Position numbers and translations under genes: made by a program. The notes below the pieces were generated by a model. It was not told where the DNA came from, searched no databases, and saw only the letters and a program-made list of their open reading frames with translations. Below, piece by piece: positions 46,496-55,434 of a DNA stretch of 64,000 nt (its first letter is position 1; each line of letters opens with the position of its first letter). Source of the DNA: Microbacteriaceae bacterium VKM Ac-2854 (GTDB taxonomy: Bacteria > Actinomycetota > Actinomycetes > Actinomycetales > Microbacteriaceae); NCBI GenBank assembly GCA_013205085.1, contig JABMLH010000005.1, positions 200,915-264,914 on the forward strand, in the 5' to 3' direction.

Positions 46496-47731
46496 GTGCC
46501 GCAGAACACCCTCGAGCCGACCGCCCCATCGCGGACCTCGCCGCTCCGGCTGACCCTGGCCTCTCCGCTGTATCGGGGTGCCACCCTCGCCCTGTTCCTC
46601 TCGGGCTTCGGATTCTCGGCCGCGGCACCGCTGATCGCCTCGTTCCTGGTTCTGGAGTTGAACGCATCCCTGCCCGTCGCCGGGCTGTTCTATCTGACGA
46701 ATCTCACCGCGCCGGTGGCCGGATACCTCGTCGGCGCTCGCTCGGATCGCACCGGCGGGCGGCTCGGCCTGTTCCGCTGGTGCGCGCTCGCCGGCTTCGT
46801 CGGCTGGGCCGGAATCTCCTTCTCGACGCAGATCTGGATGCCGTTCGTGATCAGCGCCGTTGTGCTCGCATTCGCGGGGGCCGCGACCTCGCAGGTGTTC
46901 GCGGCCATCCACGATGAGATCGGCCGTCGGCCGGACGCGGGAAACGACGGCGTCATCGCGATCGTACGGATGGCGCTCACCGGCGGCTGGGTGGTCGGGC
47001 CGGTCTGCGGCGCCTTCCTCGCCGCCCAATCCGGTCTGCGCGTGATGCTGTTCGCGACCGCTCTGCTGACCCTGGCCCAGATCCTGCCGCTCGGCCTGCA
47101 GCGCGCCCCGCTCATTCCGCACGAGCACCGGACGCAGCACGTGCGACCCTCGGTGCGCGCAATGCTGCCGCTGCTCGCGTTCACCCTGCTCTACGTGTTC
47201 GTCTACGCGGGCGAGTCGGTGAAGTACGCCTACCTGCCGCTGTACATGAGCCAGGAGCTCCGCCTCGACGCGGGGCTGAGCGGCGCGGTGATCGGCATCC
47301 AGCCCCTGGTGGAACTGCTGCTGATGCCGCTGGCGATCGTCGTCGGCGCCCGGATCGGCATGGTGCGTCTGATGGCGCTGGCGGCCGGCTTCGGCGTGGC
47401 CGCCAACCTGTGCTTCGCCCTGACCGGCACCGCCGTCGGACTGTTCGCCGGGCAGATCCTGATGGGCGGGGTGTGGGGGGTGTTCGCCGCGTTGGGCATC
47501 ATCGTCGCGCAGCGACTGCTCCCCACCGCGGTCGCGACTGCCTCGGCGATCTTCCTGTCCGCGACCGCTCTGAGCTCGGCGCTGGGCGGCGTCACCGGCG
47601 GACTCGGCGTCGCGGTGATCGGTTTGCCTCTGGTGTTCCTGATTCCGGCCGGCTTCGCCGTGCTCGCGGTGATCGGGCTCGCGATCATGGCGCGGCGAAC
47701 GGAGGCGCCGACGCGATCCTCCGCAGGCTGA
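46496..47731 (+). CDS. MFS transporter, sugar-efflux (SET)-like
   Basis: A 411-residue major facilitator protein with 12 predicted membrane segments. The loop after segment 2 reads YLVGARSDRTGGR, the MFS signature. VAGLFYLTNLTAPVAGYLVG, PVCGAFLAAQSGLRVMLF and ESVKYAYLPLYMSQEL resemble the SetA/SetB sugar-efflux group, but the substrate is uncertain. The GTG at 46496 has GAGG upstream; an in-frame start 17 codons earlier would add an arginine-rich, unconserved leader. It is divergent from a MarR regulator. Confidence 0.87.
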   Translation: MPQNTLEPTAPSRTSPLRLTLASPLYRGATLALFLSGFGFSAAAPLIASFLVLELNASLPVAGLFYLTNLTAPVAGYLVGARSDRTGGRLGLFRWCALAGFVGWAGISFSTQIWMPFVISAVVLAFAGAATSQVFAAIHDEIGRRPDAGNDGVIAIVRMALTGGWVVGPVCGAFLAAQSGLRVMLFATALLTLAQILPLGLQRAPLIPHEHRTQHVRPSVRAMLPLLAFTLLYVFVYAGESVKYAYLPLYMSQELRLDAGLSGAVIGIQPLVELLLMPLAIVVGARIGMVRLMALAAGFGVAANLCFALTGTAVGLFAGQILMGGVWGVFAALGIIVAQRLLPTAVATASAIFLSATALSSALGGVTGGLGVAVIGLPLVFLIPAGFAVLAVIGLAIMARRTEAPTRSSAG

Positions 47732-47758
47732 GCCGACCGGAACCGCTCCTCGGTCGAC

Positions 47759-48922
47759 TCAATCGTCCAGGCGCGACCGGCCGAGCACGGCGATCGCGCC
47801 GGCCAGGAGCGCGGCGTTGGCCCAATAGACCCCGGCGACGCCGAGGCCGCCGACGGTCGCGCCGATTCCCACCGGCAGCGCGATCTGAGCGAGGCGGTTC
47901 GCCGTCATCCGCATCCCGAGTGCCGCGCCGTGCACCGCGGCCGGAGTGATCCGCACGACCCACGACATGGTGAGCGGCTGCGGGATGCCCAGCGCGAGGC
48001 CGAGGCCGATCATCACGGGCACCGCACCGAGAGGCCCGACCAGCGGGAGGGCGATCAAGGCGACCACGCCGGCGAGCAGCGCGATGCAGAGCAGCGGTTT
48101 GCGACCGAGCCGCGCGACCAGCCGGCTCAAGCCGATGCGCGACAGGACGGAGACGGCGGCCCGCAGGGCGAGCAGTGCGCCGACCACCACGGCCGGCACC
48201 TCGTGCTCGCCCGCCCACAGCGGGATGTACGCGTAGAGCAGATCGACCGTGACCAGCACCGCCGCGCTGACCAGCATCGATCGCAGCAGCCCGGGTACCC
48301 GCGTGACGTCACGCAATCCGAGCCGTTCGTCGGTCGGCGCCGTCACGCGTGCATCCGCGCGGTCGAGGATGTGCAGCCGATGGCTGCCCGCCAGGCCGAG
48401 CAGCGCCAACGCGATGCACACGGCGGCACCGAGCAGCGTGTTCGGCGCACCCGCCGAGGCCGCGCCCATCGTGGCCACCACCGTGACGAGCGGCGGCGCG
48501 ATCAGCTGCCCGAGCGACGCCGCGGTGGTCAGAGTCGCGAATCCGCCCTCGCTCGCTCCGCCGCGCGCCCGGTGTGCGACGAAGGTCTGCTGGCCGATCA
48601 TCACGAACAGGTTGCCCAGCCCCACGACCAGCGCCGATACGAGCACGCCACCGATCCCCAGCGGCGCGAACAGCAGCGCGATCCCCAGCACGAACGCACC
48701 GACACCCCCGAGGCTGACGCGCGAGCCGCCGATGCGGTCGGAGAGCCGACCGACCGGCAGCGCCGCGAACAGCTCCGGCACGGCGAACGCCGCCGCGATG
48801 ACGCCCAGCAGGAACGCCTCGGCGCCGAGCTCGACCGCGCGGTAGCCGATCATCAATCGCACGCCGACCCAGCCGGATTGAAGCAACGCCGCTTGCGCGC
48901 TGAGCGCGAGGCGCCAGCTCAC
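47759..48922 (-). CDS. MFS transporter
   Basis: A 387-residue major facilitator protein with about 12 membrane segments. The intracellular loop signature is ALPVGRLSDRIGGSR, with a second-half counterpart around LSRIGLSRLVARLGRK. No substrate-specific motif is recognised. I chose the GTG at 48922, seven bases after the RpiR stop; an alternative start at 48961 would overlap that gene by 32 bases. It is immediately downstream of the RpiR-type regulator on the same strand, so they are co-transcribed. The regulator is also divergent from the tricarboxylate-transporter operon. Confidence 0.85.
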   Translation of the reverse strand: MSWRLALSAQAALLQSGWVGVRLMIGYRAVELGAEAFLLGVIAAAFAVPELFAALPVGRLSDRIGGSRVSLGGVGAFVLGIALLFAPLGIGGVLVSALVVGLGNLFVMIGQQTFVAHRARGGASEGGFATLTTAASLGQLIAPPLVTVVATMGAASAGAPNTLLGAAVCIALALLGLAGSHRLHILDRADARVTAPTDERLGLRDVTRVPGLLRSMLVSAAVLVTVDLLYAYIPLWAGEHEVPAVVVGALLALRAAVSVLSRIGLSRLVARLGRKPLLCIALLAGVVALIALPLVGPLGAVPVMIGLGLALGIPQPLTMSWVVRITPAAVHGAALGMRMTANRLAQIALPVGIGATVGGLGVAGVYWANAALLAGAIAVLGRSRLDD

Positions 48923-48929
48923 CGAACCG

Positions 48930-49772
48930 TCACGGTCGCAGCGGGATCTCGTCGGCCCCACCGAGCAGCCGGGTCAGATCGTCGATCGCGTTCCGCGCCG
49001 CCGAGTACCGCTGCGGATCGAGATGGAAGACGGCGAGCTGCAACGCGTAGGCGATCGTCACCGGCACGATCAGCGTGTTGTACTCGCTGTCGGAGCCGCG
49101 GGGCGCGGCGAGGAGGAAGTCGGGCGCCGGACGGAAGTGGTAGCCCGGCACGTCGGTGATCAGCACCACCGTGCCGCCGCGGCGCTGCGCCGCGTTCACC
49201 AGCGCCGGCAACTGCACCGAAGCCTCACGCAGCGCGAACGCGATCAGCACGCTGTCGCCGTCGAAGCTGACGAAGTGCTCGGCGATGTTCTTCGGCCCGA
49301 CCCCGAGGGCGACCACGGCGATGCCGAGCCGTCGGATGCGCCGGGCCAGCAGATCGAGAGCGGGCCACTCGTCCGCATTCGAGAACAGATACACGATCTT
49401 CGCGGAGTGGACGGCGCGGGCGGCGGCGTCCATCGTCTCCTGCGGGATGTACCGGCCGAGCCGCTCCAATGCCGCCGCCTCATCCGTGGCGAAGGAGAGC
49501 AGGTCATGCCCGGTCTCGGTGCGCATCAGCGGGCGGGCCGGCGTGGCGCCGCCCTCGTCGCGCTGCAGATCGCCGCGGAGCTCCGGGTAGCCGCGATAGC
49601 CGAGTTTCTGCGCCAGGCGCACCACCGTCGACTCGTGCGTCCCGGCTCGGCCGGCGATGTCGGCAGCGGTGATCTCGGAGGGTCGATCGGCCGAGAGCAG
49701 CACCGTCAGCACCTTGCGCTCGGACGCGCTGAGCGGCCGCGTGTTGGACGCGATCACGGATTTGAAACTCAC
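48930..49772 (-). CDS. MurR/RpiR-family transcriptional regulator
   Basis: A 280-residue regulator with an N-terminal helix-turn-helix (residues 1-75: LSASERKVLTVLL, ITAADIAGRAGTHESTVVRL, AQKLGYRGYPELRGDLQR) and a C-terminal SIS sugar-isomerase domain (about 110-250: AAARAVHSAKIVYLFSNADE, HFVSFDGDSVLIAF, GGTVVLITDVP). RpiR proteins usually sense phosphosugars. The GTG at 49772 follows GAGGAG. It is divergent from tctB-tctA-tctC and upstream of an MFS gene, so it probably controls both. Confidence 0.9.
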   Translation of the reverse strand: MSFKSVIASNTRPLSASERKVLTVLLSADRPSEITAADIAGRAGTHESTVVRLAQKLGYRGYPELRGDLQRDEGGATPARPLMRTETGHDLLSFATDEAAALERLGRYIPQETMDAAARAVHSAKIVYLFSNADEWPALDLLARRIRRLGIAVVALGVGPKNIAEHFVSFDGDSVLIAFALREASVQLPALVNAAQRRGGTVVLITDVPGYHFRPAPDFLLAAPRGSDSEYNTLIVPVTIAYALQLAVFHLDPQRYSAARNAIDDLTRLLGGADEIPLRP

Positions 49773-49860
49773 GTAGAACTCTCCTCATCGAGATGTTTTC
49801 GGCTCATCGAGTCGACACCCGGTCGGTCCATCTTCTCGAACGCGGCGTCCCGGACGCGCA

Positions 49861-49891
49861 TTGACAGTCTGACAGGTGCATGCAATCCTGT
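49861..49891 (+). promoter_or_regulatory. tct promoter with overlapping inverted repeat
   Basis: TTGACA (49861-49866), a 17-base spacer and AATCCT (49884-49889) form a recognisable promoter reading toward the tct operon. ACAGG-N10-CCTGT (49872-49891) is an inverted repeat covering the spacer and -10 box, a likely repressor site for the divergent RpiR regulator. Confidence 0.45.
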
Positions 49892-49939
49892 GCAATGTCG
49901 CAAGTTCAGCGGCAGCCGCAGAGAGGCGGGAGGACGAGG

Positions 49940-50503
49940 ATGTCTACGATCGAACCCAAGATCGTCACCGAATGGGCGCTGGCCGGTGCCGGTGCCATCG
50001 GTGGCGCGAGCCTGGTCACGGCCGGTATCGGCTACGGATTGACGGCCACGACCGGAGTCGGCGCGGGCGTGATGCCACTGGTCGCCGGCGTCTTCGTCGG
50101 TGCATCCGGCCTGCTCTGGCTGCTCCGGCTCGCCCGAGCCCGGCACCAGCGCGTCGCGGTGCCGCAGGACGAGGTGTCGGACTCGACCCTCGGAGTGTTC
50201 TTGCAGGGCGAGGACGACGAGCTCGACGACGCCCGCTTCCCGGACCGCGTCGGGTGGACCCGGATCGCCGTGGTGGTCGGCTCGATCGCCGTCGCCGCCC
50301 TCCTGCTGCCGGTACTCGGCTACTCCGTCACCATGGTCGCGCTTCTCACCGTGGTGCTGCGCTTCGTCGGCGGTCGTAAGCTCTGGCTCGCCGTCCTCGT
50401 CGCGATCGCGACGACCGCCGCGTCCCGACTCGTCTTCGAGGTCTGGCTGCACACCGCGCTGCCGCACTCGACGCTGGCCCCGCTGGCCTGGCTGGGGCTG
50501 TGA
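49940..50503 (+). CDS. tctB: tripartite tricarboxylate transporter, TctB subunit
   Basis: The small membrane subunit of the tripartite tricarboxylate transporter. The 187-residue product has four predicted membrane segments (WALAGAGAIGGASLVTAGIG, VMPLVAGVFVGASGLLWLL, IAVVVGSIAVAALLLPVLG, LWLAVLVAIATTAASRLVF) in the characteristic TctB layout, with an acidic cytoplasmic loop (EDDELDDARFPD). The ATG at 49940 is preceded by GGGAGG, preferred over an in-frame start at 49880. Its stop overlaps the tctA start (GTGA). Confidence 0.86.
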   Translation: MSTIEPKIVTEWALAGAGAIGGASLVTAGIGYGLTATTGVGAGVMPLVAGVFVGASGLLWLLRLARARHQRVAVPQDEVSDSTLGVFLQGEDDELDDARFPDRVGWTRIAVVVGSIAVAALLLPVLGYSVTMVALLTVVLRFVGGRKLWLAVLVAIATTAASRLVFEVWLHTALPHSTLAPLAWLGL

Positions 50504-52038
50504 TCATGGGCTTCGGCGAACTCTGGGGCGGCCTGCTCACCGTACTCACTCCCGATCACCTGCTCTTCGCGCTGATCGGTTGCATCATCGGCATGCTCGT
50601 CGGCGTGCTGCCCGGCTTCGGCCCGGCCGCGGCAGTGTCGCTGCTGATCCCCGTCACGTTCGGGCTCGATGCCACCACCGCGATCATCATGCTCGCCGCG
50701 ATCCTCTACGGCGCGGCCTATGGCGGCACCACCACCGCGGTACTGCTGCGGATCCCCGGCGAGGCCTCGTCCATCGCGACGACGCTCGACGGCTACCAGA
50801 TGGCCAAACAGGGTCGCGGCGGTCCGGCTCTGGTGACCGCGGCGATCGCCTCCTTCGTCGGTGGCCTGATCGGCGTGATCGGCTTCGTGCTGGTCGCCCC
50901 GTTCAGCCGACTCGCGCTCGAATTCGGCGCCCCCGAGTTGTTCCTGGTCTCCGTACTGGGCATGGCGCTGGTCGCGAGCTTCGCGGGTAAGGATCCGGTC
51001 AAAGCGTTGCTGAGCGTCGGCGTCGGGCTCGCCATCGCGAGCGTCGGCATCGACCAAGGTCAAGGGATCCAGCGCTTCACCTTCGCGATGCCGGAACTCT
51101 TCGACGGGCTCGGCCTGGTCGCGATCGTGATGGGGGTGTTCGGGATGAGCGAGATCTTCGCCCAGGCCCGCGGCGGTTCCGGCGGCTCGCGCAAGCCGAT
51201 GAAGGTCGGCCGGCTGCTGCCGACCCGCGACGACCTGCGCCGCTCCGCGTTCCCGTACCTGCGCGGCTCCGTGATCGGCTTTGCGATGGGCCTGCTGCCC
51301 GGCTCCCCCGGCGCCGCGACCTCGCTCGCCTCCTACGCGCTGGAGAAGAAGGTCTCCAAGCACCCGGAGCGTTTCGGCAAAGGTGCCGTCGAGGGCGTCG
51401 CCGGGCCGGAGGCGGCGAACAACGCCCTCGCCGTGTCGTCGATGATCCCGCTGTTCACGCTCGGCATCCCCACCAGCGCGACGGTCGCCATCATGGCGGG
51501 AGCCTTCACGATCAACGGGCTCATCCCCGGCCCGCTGCTGTTCCGCGACAACCCCGAGGTGGCGTGGGCGATCATCGCCAGCCTGATCGTCGGCAACGTC
51601 ATCCTGCTGATCCTCAACATCCCGCTCGCTCGGGTCTGGGTCGCCGTGCTGAAGATCCCGTTCCACTATCTGATGGCCGTGATCATCGCCTTTATGTTCC
51701 TCGGCACGTACAGCATCAACGGCTCGACCTTCGACATCCTGGTGATGCTCGCGGCAGGGCTCGTCGGCTACCTGTTCTCCCTGTTCGCGATCCCCCTGAC
51801 TCCGCTGGTGCTGGCCGTGATCCTCGGCCCGTTGCTGGAAGAGAACTTCCAGCGCTCGCTCGCCCTCTCCCGCGGCGACTACGGCGTCTTCGTCAGCGGA
51901 CCGCTGAGCATCTCCCTCGTAGCGATCATCGCGATCGCCATCCTCTTCGGGGCCGTACGCCCCGCGCTCTCCGCCGCTCTCGCGCGGCGGGCCACTCGCA
52001 AGATCCCCACCGAACCGACGAAGGAGTCCGTTTCATGA
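50500..52038 (+). CDS. tctA: tripartite tricarboxylate transporter, TctA subunit
   Basis: The large membrane subunit that carries the substrate. The 512-residue product has about 12 membrane segments and the TctA signatures: GMLVGVLPGFGPAAAVSLLI near the N-terminus, YGGTTTAVLLRIPGEASSIA, DGYQMAKQGRGGPAL, and in the second half the mirrored FAMGLLPGSPGAATSLASYA and GPEAANNALAVSSMIPLFTLG. The first codon is the GTG overlapping the tctB stop; an ATG two codons later is an alternative. Its stop overlaps the tctC start (ATGA). Confidence 0.94.
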   Translation: MIMGFGELWGGLLTVLTPDHLLFALIGCIIGMLVGVLPGFGPAAAVSLLIPVTFGLDATTAIIMLAAILYGAAYGGTTTAVLLRIPGEASSIATTLDGYQMAKQGRGGPALVTAAIASFVGGLIGVIGFVLVAPFSRLALEFGAPELFLVSVLGMALVASFAGKDPVKALLSVGVGLAIASVGIDQGQGIQRFTFAMPELFDGLGLVAIVMGVFGMSEIFAQARGGSGGSRKPMKVGRLLPTRDDLRRSAFPYLRGSVIGFAMGLLPGSPGAATSLASYALEKKVSKHPERFGKGAVEGVAGPEAANNALAVSSMIPLFTLGIPTSATVAIMAGAFTINGLIPGPLLFRDNPEVAWAIIASLIVGNVILLILNIPLARVWVAVLKIPFHYLMAVIIAFMFLGTYSINGSTFDILVMLAAGLVGYLFSLFAIPLTPLVLAVILGPLLEENFQRSLALSRGDYGVFVSGPLSISLVAIIAIAILFGAVRPALSAALARRATRKIPTEPTKESVS

Positions 52039-53045
52039 CCCGTCCCACCCGCCTCCTCGGGCTGACCGCCCTAGCCGCGACCGCTGTCCTGATCACCGGC
52101 TGCACCTCCGCCGCCTCCGGCACGGACGCCTCCGCCGAGCCGGACTTCCCCGCCGCTGGCACAACGATCGACTGGATCGTGCCGTCCGCGGCGGGCGCCG
52201 GCAACGACATCCTGGCGCGCATCCTCGCCCCGGTGATGTCGGAGAAGCTCGGCGCGACCATCAACGTCGTCAACCGCGAGGGCGGCAACCAGGTGATCGG
52301 CCTGAACGAACTGGCCACCTCGACCCCGGATGGCACCACCATCGGCTTCACCAACATCCCGTCGATCCTCGGTCGCTACCTCGACCCGAGCAAGCAGGCC
52401 GGCTTCGACCGCGAGAGCTTCAGCCCGATCGGTTCGTTCGCGCTGAACGACATCGCGATCGGTGTGAACGCGTCCAGCCCCTACGGCTCGATCGAGGAAC
52501 TCTTCGACGCCGCGGAGGCGAAGCCCGGCGAGATCACGGTCGGCACGGATTCGCGCGCGGGCGATGACCACGTCAACCTGCGCATCATCGAGAAGGAACT
52601 CGACCTCGACTTCAACATCGTGCACTACAACAGCGGGGCGGATAAGATCGCGGCCCTCGTCTCTGGCGAGATCGACTTCGCCCTCGGCGGCCTGTCCAGT
52701 CTCATCGGCCAGCAGAAGTCGGGTGAGGTGGACGTGCTCACCGTGATCGCTGCCGAGCCGAGCACGCTGCTGCCGGACGTGCCGACCATCGAGTCCGAAG
52801 GCTACGACCTCGCGCCGATGACCAACAACTTCGCCATCTCCGCCGCGGCCGGCACGCCCGACGCGATCATGACGGCGCTGCAGGATGCACTGGAGGCGAC
52901 CGTCACGGATCCTGAGGTCGAGCAGCAGTTGACCAACGCCGGCACCGTGCCCGCGTGGATCCCCGGCGCCGAGGTCGAGACGCTCTGGGAAGAGCGCGAG
53001 ACCGTGACCAAGCCGATCATCGACGAACTCATCGCCGGCGAATGA
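52035..53045 (+). CDS. tctC: tripartite tricarboxylate transporter substrate-binding lipoprotein, TctC
   Basis: The extracytoplasmic solute-binding subunit. The 336-residue product has a type II signal peptide (LGLTALAATAVLITGC, lipobox cysteine 23), so it is tethered to the membrane outside. The Bug/TctC domain follows: TIDWIVPSAAGAGNDILARI, LGATINVVNREGGNQVIG, FNIVHYNSGADKIAAL and VPTIESEGYDLAP. AAGGAG precedes the ATG, which overlaps the tctA stop. Substrate class is inferred as a di- or tricarboxylate from the family; the exact one is unknown. Confidence 0.93.
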   Translation: MTRPTRLLGLTALAATAVLITGCTSAASGTDASAEPDFPAAGTTIDWIVPSAAGAGNDILARILAPVMSEKLGATINVVNREGGNQVIGLNELATSTPDGTTIGFTNIPSILGRYLDPSKQAGFDRESFSPIGSFALNDIAIGVNASSPYGSIEELFDAAEAKPGEITVGTDSRAGDDHVNLRIIEKELDLDFNIVHYNSGADKIAALVSGEIDFALGGLSSLIGQQKSGEVDVLTVIAAEPSTLLPDVPTIESEGYDLAPMTNNFAISAAAGTPDAIMTALQDALEATVTDPEVEQQLTNAGTVPAWIPGAEVETLWEERETVTKPIIDELIAGE

Positions 53046-53074
53046 CCCTCTCATCTCCTTCGGAAGGAATCGCT

Positions 53075-53677
53075 ATGAGCCCCGCTCCCCTCGTATCGGA
53101 TGCGCTCGTCGAGCGTGCTCGAACCGTGCCGACCGCGAACATCGGCGACGCTCAGGAACGCTTCGGGATCGCTCCCGGATTGCATCCGGTGTGGAAGGGC
53201 GCCCGGCTGGCGGGCCGCGCCTTCACCGTCTGGACCCGACCCGGCGACAATCTGCTGATCCACGACGCACTGCGCGCCGCCGCCCCCGGCGACGTGATCG
53301 TCGTCAACGGCGGAGGCGACGTCACGCGCGCGTTGATCGGCGACCTGATCGGTCTCCGGGCCGCCACGACGGGGATCGCCGGATTCGTGATCGACGGCGC
53401 CGTCCGCGACGCGGACACCCTGGGCGAGATGGGCTTCCCGGTCTTCGCTCGCGGCGTCAGCCCGGCCGGCCCCTACAAGCACGGACCCGGACGACTCGAC
53501 GAGCCGGTCGCGATCTCCGGCGTGGTCTGCTCCCCCGGCGACCTCGTCGTGGCGGATGCCGACGGCGTGGTCATCGTGCAGGCCGCTGCCGCGGCGACCG
53601 TGATCGCCGACGCGGAGGCGATCGAGCGTCGCGAGGTCGAGAAGCGCCGCACCATCGTCTCCGCCGTCGCGAGCTGA
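53075..53677 (+). CDS. RraA-family aldolase/decarboxylase-like protein
   Basis: A 200-residue protein of the RraA/HMG-aldolase family. The segment PGDVIVVNGGGDVTRALIGD, then FVIDGAVRDADTL, contains the RD pair that binds the substrate-metal complex in 4-hydroxy-4-methyl-2-oxoglutarate aldolase/oxaloacetate decarboxylase. It ends with the family's ADADGVVIV segment. The ATG at 53075 has GGAAGGA upstream. It is the fourth gene of the tct operon, 29 bases after tctC, which suggests that it acts on the imported acid or a product of it. Confidence 0.88.
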   Translation: MSPAPLVSDALVERARTVPTANIGDAQERFGIAPGLHPVWKGARLAGRAFTVWTRPGDNLLIHDALRAAAPGDVIVVNGGGDVTRALIGDLIGLRAATTGIAGFVIDGAVRDADTLGEMGFPVFARGVSPAGPYKHGPGRLDEPVAISGVVCSPGDLVVADADGVVIVQAAAAATVIADAEAIERREVEKRRTIVSAVAS

Positions 53678-53724
53678 AGCCGGCGCACTCGGTCGTCGGG
53701 CACCCGGGGCAAGGCGAACCCGGC

Positions 53725-53786
53725 GAAGGGGGTTGTCACTCCGTCCCGCGAGCGCCAGCGAGCGGGACGGAGTGACAACCCCCTTC
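53725..53786. repeat. perfect 25-base inverted repeat containing GTGACAACCCCCTTC, copy B
   Basis: Arms 53725-53749 and 53762-53786 are perfectly complementary over 25 bases with a 12-base loop. It lies between convergent genes, so it may terminate both. The right arm shares GGGACG-N2-GTGACAACCCCCTTC with the repeat at 24684-24706. Confidence 0.9.
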
Positions 53787-53814
53787 ACACGTCACATCGA
53801 GCTGCTCCGCGAGG

Positions 53815-55371
53815 TCAGAACGCGTGCACCCGCGTCGCGACCTTCTCGGTGAAGAAGCGGTCGTGGCTGACCACGATCACGGCACCCGGGAAGTGCACCA
53901 GCGCTCGCTCCATCACCTGCGTGCTGGCGAGGTCGAGGTGGTTCGTCGGCTCATCCAGCAGCAGCACCGACGCGCCGGAGAGCAGACACTGCGCCATCGC
54001 GACCCGAGCGCGCTGTCCGCCCGACAGTTCGCGGATCCGCTTCTTCAGATCCGCGTCCGAGAACTGGAACATCGCCAGGAAACGCGCGACCGACTTGCGC
54101 GTCGCGGTGAGCGCGAGGCTGTCCGGCATCGCGTTCACCGCGTGGGTGACCGTGTCGTCCAGGTCGAGCTCTGCCAGAACCTGGTTGTACGAGACGACCT
54201 TGACGCCGCCGGCCCAGTTGACGGATCCGGCGTCCGCCTTCTCCTCGCCGGTGAGCACCCTCAGCAACGTGCTCTTCCCGCTGCCGTTCGCGCCCACGAC
54301 CGCGATGCGTTCGCCGCGGCGCAGCTCCATCGCGAAGCCGTCGAACAGGGTCCGGTCGCCGAACGACTTCGTGACGCCCTCGGCGCGGCAGAGCACGTCC
54401 TTCACGTGCAGGCCCGCGTAGATCTCGGTGATGATCTGGTCGACCGGCCGGGGTGCCCGCGACTTCTTGATGCCGGCGAGCTGGCGGCCGAGGCCGTTGC
54501 TCTTGGCCGCCTTCGCCGCCTCGCGTCGATCGGCGATGCCCTCGGCCTCGAACGCCAGCAGCTCGGACTCGTGCACGAACTGGGCGGCCAGCGTCTTCAG
54601 CCGGAACTGCTTCTGCACGATGTATTCGCCGAAGTTGCCGGGGTACTCGTGCAGGTGGAAGTTCTCCACCTCGATGATCCGGGTGGCCACCGCGTCCAAG
54701 AACTTCCGGTCGTGCGAGACGATGATCGCGGCTCCCGCGAAGTCGCGGAACCAGCTCTCCAGCCACTCGACGCCCGCCACGTCGAGGAAGTTCGTCGGCT
54801 CGTCCAGCAGCAGCACATCCGGCTGCTCCAGCAGGATCTTCGCCAGCGCCGCGCGGTTGCGCCAGCCGCCGGAGAGTTCGTCGATCGCACAGACCCGGTG
54901 CGCCTCGGTGAATCCGAGAGTCGTGAGGGCCTGGTCGATCAGGCGCGGGTAGTCCCAGCCGCCGAGCCGATCCATCTCTGCGAAAAGCTCGCTCTGTCGC
55001 TCGATCAGGCCGTCCAGGTCCGCGGTCGGGTCCGCGGCGATCGTCGCCTCGATGCCGGCGAGTTCGTCCTCGACCGCGTGCACCTCGACGAAGAGGCCGT
55101 CGAGCACCTCCGCGATGCTCACACTGCCGTCGAGTTCGGAGAACTGCGAGAAGTAGCCGATCTTCACGCCGTTGTCGATGGTGACGGTGCCGGAATCGGG
55201 CTGCACCTGATCGAGGATCAGCTTCAGGAGGGTGGTCTTGCCGGAGCCGTTGCGACCGATCAGGCCGACGCGATCCTTGTTCTCCAGGCGCAGGAAGACC
55301 TCGCGCAGAATCGGAGTGCCCTCGAAGCGCACCTCGACGTCGTTCAGTCGTACCAGGCTCATCGCATCCAT
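53815..55371 (-). CDS. ABC-F family ATP-binding protein
   Basis: A 518-residue soluble protein with two ABC domains and no membrane segments, the ABC-F (Uup/EttA/ribosome-protection) layout. Walker A motifs are GLIGRNGSGKTT and AVVGANGSGKST, signatures DELSGGWRNRAAL and RELSGGQRARVAM, Walker B VLLLDEPTN in both halves. A linker of about 80 residues lies between the domains. Such proteins act on ribosomes; some give antibiotic resistance, but the subfamily is unclear by eye. ATG codons at 55371 and 55362 are both possible starts. Convergent with the tct operon. Confidence 0.92.
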   Translation of the reverse strand: MDAMSLVRLNDVEVRFEGTPILREVFLRLENKDRVGLIGRNGSGKTTLLKLILDQVQPDSGTVTIDNGVKIGYFSQFSELDGSVSIAEVLDGLFVEVHAVEDELAGIEATIAADPTADLDGLIERQSELFAEMDRLGGWDYPRLIDQALTTLGFTEAHRVCAIDELSGGWRNRAALAKILLEQPDVLLLDEPTNFLDVAGVEWLESWFRDFAGAAIIVSHDRKFLDAVATRIIEVENFHLHEYPGNFGEYIVQKQFRLKTLAAQFVHESELLAFEAEGIADRREAAKAAKSNGLGRQLAGIKKSRAPRPVDQIITEIYAGLHVKDVLCRAEGVTKSFGDRTLFDGFAMELRRGERIAVVGANGSGKSTLLRVLTGEEKADAGSVNWAGGVKVVSYNQVLAELDLDDTVTHAVNAMPDSLALTATRKSVARFLAMFQFSDADLKKRIRELSGGQRARVAMAQCLLSGASVLLLDEPTNHLDLASTQVMERALVHFPGAVIVVSHDRFFTEKVATRVHAF

Positions 55372-55434
55372 CCCGAGCGGTCGTGGGCGCGCGGGCGCGC
55401 GACCGAACCTCCGACTTTAGCGTGACGTGCAACG

